A stretch of DNA of 10,285 bases from Alphaproteobacteria bacterium. Lineage in GTDB: Bacteria; Pseudomonadota; Alphaproteobacteria; Micropepsales; Micropepsaceae. Location of the stretch: positions 19,181-29,465 of the forward strand of contig PKWC01000171.1 in NCBI GenBank assembly GCA_003131925.1. Reading direction: 5' to 3'. Position numbers and translations under genes: made by a program. This document shows positions 6,560 through 10,285 of the stretch, piece after piece. Position 1 is the stretch's first letter. Each line of letters opens with the position of its first letter. Under the pieces are notes generated by a model, which was not told where the DNA came from, did no database searches, and worked only from the letters and a program-made list of their open reading frames with translations.

Positions 6560-7009
6560 CTATGTCGAAATTTGCCGAAAACGCTTTACTGGCGTTGGAC
6601 GAACACGGCCTTCGCGATCCTGCACCCTAAAGCGCGCACCGCCGCGACCTTGATATTCGTTGCATGTAATGCGGCCCAGCCCATCCCGCACCGTGACACT
6701 GAAACGAGCGGTTGTGGCCGTGGTCCAATACCGGGCAGTTAGCATCGTAAAATCAGAGGCCAAAATCCAATGCTTCTGACAAAGCCCTGGCAGCGCGTCT
6801 CGATATAACTGGACCGCCATTGCCAATTTTTGAGATGGCCTGCTATCTGAAATCGTACCGTTCAGAAAATCAACGGTGATATACCCCGGGGCGTTGCGGC
6901 GAGCGTCGCCAAAAACGTCGAAATCGTAGACACCGATAAGCAAGCCGATCCCACTCGCCAGAGACGCGGCGATATTGTGCGCAACGGACCGGAGCACATC
7001 GTGCCTCAT
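6560..7009 (-). CDS. Conserved-looking hypothetical protein, 149 aa
   Basis: The minus-strand frame starts at ATG 7009 (MRHDVLRSVAHNIAASLASG) and stops with TAG at 6560-6562. It is globular in composition: a helical N-terminus with a GIGLLIGVYDFDVFG segment, a strand-like GYITVDFLNGT, a helix AMAVQLYRDALPGLCQKHW, and two strands RFSVTVRDGLGR and ARFRVQDREGRVRP. It has no signal peptide. I do not recognise the family. The frame stays open up to a TTG at 7087, but those extra 26 residues look unstructured and the ATG is preferred, although no strong Shine-Dalgarno sequence precedes it. It is convergent with the paralog cluster, with 64 nt between the stops. The next element on its strand is the recombinase remnant upstream. 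Confidence 0.65.
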   Translation of the reverse strand: MRHDVLRSVAHNIAASLASGIGLLIGVYDFDVFGDARRNAPGYITVDFLNGTISDSRPSQKLAMAVQLYRDALPGLCQKHWILASDFTMLTARYWTTATTARFSVTVRDGLGRITCNEYQGRGGARFRVQDREGRVRPTPVKRFRQIST

Positions 7010-7105
7010 GTTGGCATGATAGCGGCCTGATGGGACTCCCGAAATTGGCGGGTGGGACAACCGCGCTGAATTTTCCAATGAAATCAAACAGGGGAATCAG
7101 ATTTT

Positions 7106-7150
7106 GGTGCGCCCTAGCAGGTTGTTGAAAAAGGTTTTTGAGGGGTACGC
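7106..7150. repeat. Possible insertion-sequence end
   Basis: The stretch GCAGGTTGTTGAAAAAGG at about 7118-7135, followed by a T-run and GAGGGGTAC, resembles the GG(T/C)TGTTGAAAAA-type ends of several insertion sequences. It lies where the serine-recombinase remnant's frame runs into non-homologous sequence, so it may mark a breakpoint. No matching opposite end was found in the window, so the call is tentative. Confidence 0.22.
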
Positions 7151-7221
7151 ATGAGCAACTTCGATTCGCAAACTGCATCCAGGGCGTAGGCGGCGCGTCT
7201 CTCGATGTTGACGCTCGATGT

Positions 7222-7440
7222 TGCGCGTTGGTGCTTCCGTGCTTCGGACAGAAGCACCGGGAGCCGTTCGGGCGTCATCAGCTGTCCCGCAAGGGCGGTG
7301 AGAACCATGTCGTCCAGTTGTGATTCCCGAATGGCCACGGGATTGGAACAGGCAAGACTGCCCTTCAGCCGGTGCGAGGCACAGGCATAGTAGCGGTAGC
7401 GTCCGCTCTTTCCTGTGCGCACCATGAGCGGCGCGCCGCA
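7222..7440 (-). pseudogene. Large serine recombinase remnant (zinc-ribbon region)
   Basis: On the minus strand the frame reads CGAPLMVRTGKSGRYRYYAC, then a CS-like second Cys pair (LKGSLACSN), then IRESQLDDMVLTALAGQLMTPERLPVLLSEA. This is the zinc beta-ribbon and following helix of large serine recombinases, where the usual arrangement is CxxCGAPM...RYRYYxC...C....L(D/E)..V...L...LL.PE.L. The first Cys of the N-terminal pair is missing (RKPCGAP), as are the catalytic resolvase domain and the recombinase domain. The flanking parts of the open frame (to 7599 and 7114) have no recombinase similarity that I can see. Only ~73 residues remain, so it is inactive. It shows that a serine-recombinase element once inserted here or nearby, but it is not evidence for the enzyme that used the tRNA site. 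Confidence 0.75.
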
Positions 7441-7534
7441 TGGCTTTCTTCGGCGATTGCGGCGCGCGGAAATAACATCCGCATCTGTCGTGCCGCCGCC
7501 AAGTGAGCACGGTTCTTCGCGCGCGCCGCCGTCT

Positions 7535-8425
7535 CTACTTCCTGAGCGTGAAGACGGTTCCGCAACCGTAAGGGTTGTTACACCCAGTGTCGCCGCCACC
7601 TTGCGTCGTGCCGTACAGGTTGCCCGCTGAGTCCCTGATCAGGCTGGCCGAAGGGCCGGCGCCATCGCTTCCACCGGTGAAGGCATAGAGCACCGTTTCG
7701 GTGCCGTCGGGAGCGAGCTCGAAAACGGTTCCGCAACCGGAACCCTCGCAGTCAGCGCTGCCGCCAAGCGCCGTCACGCCATAGAGGTTGCCCGCCGAGT
7801 CCTTGATCAGGCCGCCAATGGGGTCATCGCCGTCGTTTCCGCCGGTGAAGGCGTGGAGCACCGTTTCGGTGCCGTCGGGCGCGAGCTTGAACACGGTTCC
7901 ATTTCCAGAGGTTCCGCCACCGAAATCCGTCGTGCCGAAGAGGTTGCCTGCTTTATCTTTGATCAGACCGGCAAAGGGGTCAGCACCGTCGGCTCCGCTG
8001 GTGAAAGCATGGAGCACTGTTTCGGTGCCGTCGGGAGCGAGCTTGAAAACGGTTCCGTAGTGATGGGCGCCACCGAAAGCCGTCGTGCCGTAGAAATTGC
8101 CAGCCTTGTCCTTGAGCAGGCCGGCTGTGGGGTCATTGCCGTCGCTGCCGCCGGTGAAGGCATAGAGAACCGTTTCAGTGCCGTCGGGGGCCAGCTCGAA
8201 AACAGTTCCGTAGCCATAGCCGATGCCGCCACCCGCCGTTGTGCCGTACAGGTTGCCCGCCGAGTCCTTGATCAGGCTGGCCTCGGGGTAAGCTCCGTCG
8301 CTTCCACCGGTGAAACTATAGAGAACACGAAATCCGGCGGCATGAGCCATGTTGAGCGATGCGAGCATGGCAAGTGCGGCAGCGCCGGCCAAAATATGTT
8401 TGCCGCGAACATCAAGCGCGCGCAT
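7535..8425 (-). CDS. Secreted GloVer-type (TIGR03803-like) tandem-repeat protein
   Basis: The product is 296 aa. Residues 1-30 form a signal peptide (basic start, hydrophobic core, AHA-A near 27-30). Five repeats of ~52 residues begin at about 34, 86, 137, 189 and 245. Each has the pattern VLYAFTGGSDG.DP.AGLIKD.AGNLYGTT..GG....GTVFELAPDGTE. This is the Gloeobacter/Verrucomicrobium repeat, predicted to build a beta-propeller-like or solenoid structure on exported proteins; their function is mostly unknown. The fifth repeat ends at GTVFTLRK, which is a plausible natural end. Repeats 4 and 5 carry extra Cys pairs (C226/C231 and C282/C288) that could form disulfides. The ATG at 8425 is preceded by AGAGGAGGA with about 9 nt spacing, a strong ribosome-binding site. 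It lies next to the right island end and is transcribed leftward. Confidence 0.9.
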   Translation of the reverse strand: MRALDVRGKHILAGAAALAMLASLNMAHAAGFRVLYSFTGGSDGAYPEASLIKDSAGNLYGTTAGGGIGYGYGTVFELAPDGTETVLYAFTGGSDGNDPTAGLLKDKAGNFYGTTAFGGAHHYGTVFKLAPDGTETVLHAFTSGADGADPFAGLIKDKAGNLFGTTDFGGGTSGNGTVFKLAPDGTETVLHAFTGGNDGDDPIGGLIKDSAGNLYGVTALGGSADCEGSGCGTVFELAPDGTETVLYAFTGGSDGAGPSASLIRDSAGNLYGTTQGGGDTGCNNPYGCGTVFTLRK

Positions 8426-8569
8426 TGCGTTGATCCTCCTCTTTCAATTCTCGGGAGTGACGCCAAGGAAGAAATTCGGCTTGATACTACACTTCTTTGC
8501 CGGCCCGGCGCCATGGGTTTGTTGACTTCAGCCGCTGTGGACCACGACGACCCATCGGTTCTCAGTATC

Positions 8570-8595
8570 ATCCTCTCCGGTGCACCGGAGAGGAT
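8570..8595. repeat. Perfect 26-bp palindrome without spacer
   Basis: ATCCTCTCCGGTG (8570-8582) is followed at once by its exact reverse complement CACCGGAGAGGAT (8583-8595). The right half coincides with part of the T-stem/acceptor strand of the tRNA-like relic read on the minus strand. It has no loop and no following T-run, so it is not a typical terminator. It could extrude a cruciform or be a recombination or binding site. Confidence 0.9.
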
Positions 8596-8605
8596 TCGAA
8601 CCTTT
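8579..8605 (-). pseudogene. tRNA 3'-end relic (T arm plus acceptor strand)
   Basis: On the minus strand: T stem AAAGG (8601-8605), T loop TTCGAAT (8594-8600), T stem CCTCT (8589-8593, one mispair), acceptor strand CCGGTGC (8582-8588), discriminator A (8581), then CC (8579-8580) and G instead of the final A of CCA. The parent tRNA would start GCACCGG, compatible with some alphaproteobacterial tRNA-Arg, but the isotype is not proven because the anticodon arm is not preserved. It is neither of the two proline tRNAs seen in this window. Confidence 0.55.
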
Positions 8606-8762
8606 GATATTCGCGGTCCAAAAAAATAAGGAACGGGCTGGTTGGACCAACCCTTTGTTGCTTTCAATTGCCTGTTAGCCCCAGAGTTAGCCCATTGAAA
8701 TTTGCGCGTGGGTACTAAAGCTATCGTTCAAATTAGTGCCTTAAAATCAGTGGCTTGCTTGC

Positions 8763-8840
8763 TGGTCGGAGCGGAGAGATTTGAACTCTCGACCCCCAGT
8801 CCCCCAGACTGGTGCGCTAACCAGGCTGCGCCACGCTCCG
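8763..8840 (-). tRNA. tRNA-Pro(GGG)
   Basis: The 78-nt gene on the minus strand folds completely. Acceptor CGGAGCG pairs with CGCTCCG, the D stem is GCGC/GCGC, and the anticodon stem is CCAGT/ACTGG. The loop CTGGGGG carries anticodon GGG (8803-8805, CCC on the plus strand). The variable loop is GGGTC, the T stem GAGAG/CTCTC, the T loop TTCAAAT, the discriminator A, and CCA is encoded (8763-8765). It reads CCC and CCU proline codons. The 3' part, from the first anticodon-loop base onward, doubles as attachment site for the island to its left. Integration restored the gene fully. Confidence 0.97.
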
Positions 8841-8876
8841 TGACCTTACCGCGGAGGGTCATCCCGCGGGACGCGG

Positions 8877-8905
8877 ACTATAGGCGCGAGACGCGTGCGG
8901 GGCAA
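8877..8905 (-). promoter_or_regulatory. Predicted sigma-70 promoter of tRNA-Pro(GGG)
   Basis: On the minus strand TTGCCC (8905-8900) is separated by 17 nt from TATAGT (8882-8877). Transcription would start near 8870, about 30 nt before the tRNA 5' end, and run through a GC-rich leader. Spacing and position are right for a stable-RNA promoter. Confidence 0.6.
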
Positions 8906-8937
8906 CGCGATTTGCGCCGATCGCGCACATTCGTCAT

Positions 8938-8960
8938 CGCCCTTCGACAGGCTCAGGGCG
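8938..8960. repeat. REP-like hairpin element
   Basis: CGCCCT (8938-8943) and AGGGCG (8955-8960) form a 6-bp stem around TCGACAGGCTC. The core CCTTCGACAGGCTCAGGG is a sequence I recall as a dispersed extragenic repeat in many proteobacterial genomes. It sits between the tRNA promoter and the 73-aa gene. As a hairpin it could stabilise or end the 3' side of the ihfA-merR transcript (inference). Confidence 0.6.
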
Positions 8961-9003
8961 AGGGTGAGTATTTATTCGTGGTGCATGCGCCGCTAAAGCG
9001 TTG

Positions 9004-9225
9004 CTAGCCCGATTTATGCTGTGCGAACAGCAGCGCAAAAAAGAGCCCGAAAAAGATCAGGACCACACCGTACCCTCGGGTTGTCCACCGATACCAGCGG
9101 GATTGAAGGATCCGGATCTGCCAGTCGCACAGATGATCGGCAAAGCACAGACAAGTGATCCCAAGACCGATCACCGCCACAATGAAGAAGGCGGCAGCGG
9201 GCCACGGAAACGCATGATGCTGCAT
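9004..9225 (-). CDS. Small two-helix membrane protein, 73 aa
   Basis: The product has two hydrophobic stretches, about residues 8-29 (AAAFFIVAVIGLGITCLCFA) and 52-69 (YGVVLIFFGLFFALLFAQ). They are joined by a charged, Trp-rich linker (DWQIRILQSRWYRWTTRG) that should face one side of the membrane. I do not recognise the family. The ATG at 9225 lies 9 nt after the merR stop (TGA, 9235-9237), so it is probably the third gene of the ihfA-merR transcript. The upstream GGGTGAG is a weak ribosome-binding site, and translational coupling to merR is likely. It is core-side DNA, outside the island. Confidence 0.7.
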   Translation of the reverse strand: MQHHAFPWPAAAFFIVAVIGLGITCLCFADHLCDWQIRILQSRWYRWTTRGYGVVLIFFGLFFALLFAQHKSG

Positions 9226-9234
9226 GCGCGCGTC

Positions 9235-9744
9235 TCACCCGCCCACATGGCGGCGCGCGGCGGAGAGGCGGGATTTCAGCGAAAGCAGTTGCGTCAGCAC
9301 CGCATCGAGATCGGCGTGGTGCGTTTCGTCCAGTGCAACGGTCTCGGCCGCATCGCTGTGGACGCGCGAAAGCGTGGCGATTGCGTCGAACTCCCCGCTG
9401 TCGGAAGCGGTGATCTCTGTCGGTGTGCCGCGCTTGCCGTGGAGCTTTAACGCGTTGCGGCCGAGCTCGGCGGCGAAACGCACGCCCTTTTCGCGCAGGA
9501 TCTTCTGCACGCCCTTGATGGTGTAGCCTTCGAAATAGAGGAGCGCGCGGATGCCGCGCAGGAGATCGACGTCTTCGGGCCGGTAGAAGCGCCGGCCGCC
9601 CGCACGCTTGACCGGCCGGATATGGGCGAAGCGCGTCTCCCAGAAGCGCAGCACGTGCTGTGGTACGTCGAGCGCGTCGGCCACTTCGCTGATCGTGCGG
9701 AACGCTTCCGGCGATTTCACGCTCAACGCGGCGGCCTGCGCCAT
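9235..9744 (-). CDS. MerR-family transcriptional regulator
   Basis: The product is 169 aa. An N-terminal winged helix-turn-helix spans about 15-80: FRTISEVADALDVPQHVLRFWETRF contains the recognition helix, and RAGGRRFYRPEDVDLLRGI is the wing and second HTH-like part typical of MerR proteins. The rest is a short charged region with a helical C-terminal end; no metal-binding cysteines are present, so it is not a metal sensor of the classical type. A MerR gene directly after ihfA is a common alphaproteobacterial arrangement; its effector is unknown to me. I place the start at ATG 9744, 5 nt after GGGGAG. A GTG at 9750 overlapping the ihfA stop (GTGA) is the alternative, but the Shine-Dalgarno sequence would run into it. 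Translation is probably coupled to ihfA. Confidence 0.9.
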   Translation of the reverse strand: MAQAAALSVKSPEAFRTISEVADALDVPQHVLRFWETRFAHIRPVKRAGGRRFYRPEDVDLLRGIRALLYFEGYTIKGVQKILREKGVRFAAELGRNALKLHGKRGTPTEITASDSGEFDAIATLSRVHSDAAETVALDETHHADLDAVLTQLLSLKSRLSAARRHVGG

Positions 9745-9746
9745 GC

Positions 9747-10067
9747 TCACTCCCCGGCCAGTTGGAGTTCCGGCATCTCGCCGTTGATCACCGCTTTGAG
9801 CACATGGCTCGGCCGGAACACGAGCACGCGCCGGGGCGCGATCGGCACTTCGTGACCGGTCTTCGGATTGCGGCCCATGCGCTGCGATTTCTGCCTCACG
9901 GAAAAAGTTCCAAACGACGACAGTTTGACCGATTCGCCCCGCGCCAGCGCGCAGCAGACCTCCTCGAGAATATCTTCGACCATCTGGGCCGATTCATTGC
10001 GCGAAAGGCCAACGGCTTTGAACACGGCCTCGGTCAGATCGGCCCGCGTCAGAGTATGGTTGTGCAT
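9747..10067 (-). CDS. ihfA: Integration host factor subunit alpha
   Basis: The product is 106 aa, close to the usual ~100. It has the full HU/IHF fold: two N-terminal helices (LTRADLTEAVFKAVGLSR and a second one with MVEDILEEVCCALARGE), the strand turn VKLSSFGTFSVR, and the DNA-intercalating arm GRNPKTG (65-71) with the key Pro at 68. The closing segment is FRPSHVLKAVIN. The alpha rather than beta assignment rests on overall sequence and on the neighbouring merR. IHF bends DNA in recombination, replication and transcription, and tyrosine integrases often need it. The ATG at 10067 is used because GGGGAGT lies 10 nt upstream; the TTG before it is unnecessary. The stop at 9747-9749 abuts merR. 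The last ~12 residues (MPELQLAGE) are a variable tail. Confidence 0.95.
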   Translation of the reverse strand: MHNHTLTRADLTEAVFKAVGLSRNESAQMVEDILEEVCCALARGESVKLSSFGTFSVRQKSQRMGRNPKTGHEVPIAPRRVLVFRPSHVLKAVINGEMPELQLAGE

Positions 10068-10100
10068 CAAAATTGTGACTCCCCTGCATCACGTCCCGCA

Positions 10101-10129
10101 AGCGTAGGAGCGTCAATTTTTCCCGTCAA
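10101..10129 (-). promoter_or_regulatory. Predicted promoter of the ihfA operon
   Basis: On the minus strand TTGACG (10129-10124) and TACGCT (10106-10101) are separated by 17 nt. This places the start of transcription about 25-30 nt before the ihfA ATG, followed by the GGGGAG ribosome-binding site. A second TTGACG at 10116-10111 lacks a -10 box at the right distance. Confidence 0.5.
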
Positions 10130-10183
10130 CATCAAAGGGATAAGGGGGTGATTTGAGATTGCGGGTTATGGCGCTCGCGGCCC

Positions 10184-10252
10184 TCCTCCGCGTTGCCGCT
10201 CCCGTCGTTTTCGCAAAAAAGGGGGCACGCGGAGCCGCGGAGCCGCGGAGGA
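10184..10252. repeat. GCGGAGCC tandem and inverted-repeat element
   Basis: GCGGAGCC occurs twice in a row (10229-10236, 10237-10244), followed by GCGGAGGA (10245-10252). TCCTCCGCG at 10184-10192 is the exact reverse complement of CGCGGAGGA at 10244-10252 and could pair over a 51-nt loop. CTCCGCG-rich extragenic strings of this kind recur in many bacterial genomes. No gene is visible from 10130 to the window end. Confidence 0.6.
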
Positions 10253-10285
10253 AGGAAAAAGATGAACCGCCAAGCCCCGGATTTA

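Larger units (their letters stand above)
8426..8762. other. Right inner end of island, tRNA relic and palindrome, no gene
   Basis: No protein gene is supported in this 337-nt stretch. It holds the leader of the GloVer gene, the 26-bp palindrome with a tRNA-like 3' end (8570-8605), and a 13-bp inverted repeat GGTTGG-A-CCAACC at 8640-8652. The stretch next to the tRNA is AT-rich. Frames crossing 8579-8605 give the SGAPERIRTFD peptide familiar from false translation of tRNA ends. Confidence 0.5.
780..8807. mobile_element. ~8-kb genomic island integrated at tRNA-Pro(GGG), no integrase seen
   Basis: The segment is bounded by a perfect 45-bp direct repeat (780-824 and 8763-8807, offset 7983). The right copy sits inside a functional-looking tRNA gene and the left copy is orphaned, so the duplicated target and the orientation fit integration at a tRNA 3' end. 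Contents are accessory in character: a membrane/coiled-coil protein, a TPR-sulfotransferase, three tandem secreted paralogs, an unknown 149-aa protein, a serine-recombinase remnant and a GloVer-repeat protein. Core genes (ihfA, merR) begin just right of the tRNA. Some stretches inside (for example 1201-1320, about 45% GC by hand count) are more AT-rich than ihfA (about 62% in 9841-9900). No tyrosine integrase, relaxase or replication gene is visible, so it is either a decayed island or one moved by an enzyme encoded elsewhere. Confidence 0.8.

Noticed and set aside
7535..8425. CRISPR-like or DNA-level repeat array in the GloVer region
   Set aside because: The ~155-bp periodicity is the codon-level repeat of a beta-repeat protein with an intact frame and signal peptide, not short repeats with spacers.
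8570..8595. 26-bp palindrome as an intrinsic terminator
   Set aside because: It has no loop and no T-run on either side, and it lies ~170 bp from the tRNA 3' end.
7853..8629. 258-codon plus-strand frame opposite the GloVer gene
   Set aside because: It mirrors the repeats of the minus-strand gene and ends in the tRNA-derived SGAPERIRTFD peptide. It has no signal of its own.

Overview
The window reads as alphaproteobacterial DNA of fairly high GC. The right end carries ihfA, a MerR-type regulator overlapping it in one operon, and a tRNA-Pro(GGG) gene with an encoded CCA. This order is familiar from many alphaproteobacteria. The genus cannot be fixed from sequence alone.

Layout. (1) 1-~480: 3' part of an IS5-family transposase that runs in from the left edge; its catalytic glutamate position is a lysine. 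(2) ~483-779: no gene seen. (3) 780-8807: a segment bounded by a perfect 45-bp direct repeat. The right copy (8763-8807) is the 3' part of the intact tRNA-Pro(GGG), from the first base of the anticodon loop to the CCA. The left copy (780-824) is an orphan. This is the signature of an element integrated into a tRNA 3' end, about 8 kb long. No integrase is recognisable inside; the only recombinase trace is a zinc-ribbon fragment of a large serine recombinase (7222-7440). Two more tRNA 3'-end relics lie just inside the two ends: a tRNA-Pro(UGG)-like half at 1011-1058, and a T-arm/acceptor piece at 8579-8605 merged with a perfect 26-bp palindrome. The site looks like a repeatedly used integration hotspot.

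Island cargo. Plus strand: a two-helix membrane protein with a coiled coil (1349-2101), a TPR-sulfotransferase 20 nt downstream (2122-3891), then three tandem paralogous secreted proteins of 244-245 aa (4142-6495). The paralogs keep near-identical signal peptides, a core strand block and a proline-rich tail. They differ mainly in five exposed-looking stretches, one of which holds a Cys pair with changing spacing. I recognise no named family for the whole protein; the core resembles bacterial choice-of-anchor/jelly-roll-type secreted domains. Minus strand: an unrecognised 149-aa protein (6560-7009), the recombinase fragment, and a secreted five-repeat protein of the Gloeobacter/Verrucomicrobium (GloVer) type (7535-8425). 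The cargo as a whole suggests envelope or surface functions (inference).

(4) 8763-10285: core chromosome. Reading leftward: a predicted promoter, ihfA, merR, a 73-aa two-helix membrane protein, then tRNA-Pro(GGG) with its own predicted promoter. Two intergenic repeat elements lie here, one REP-like hairpin and one GCGGAGCC tandem.
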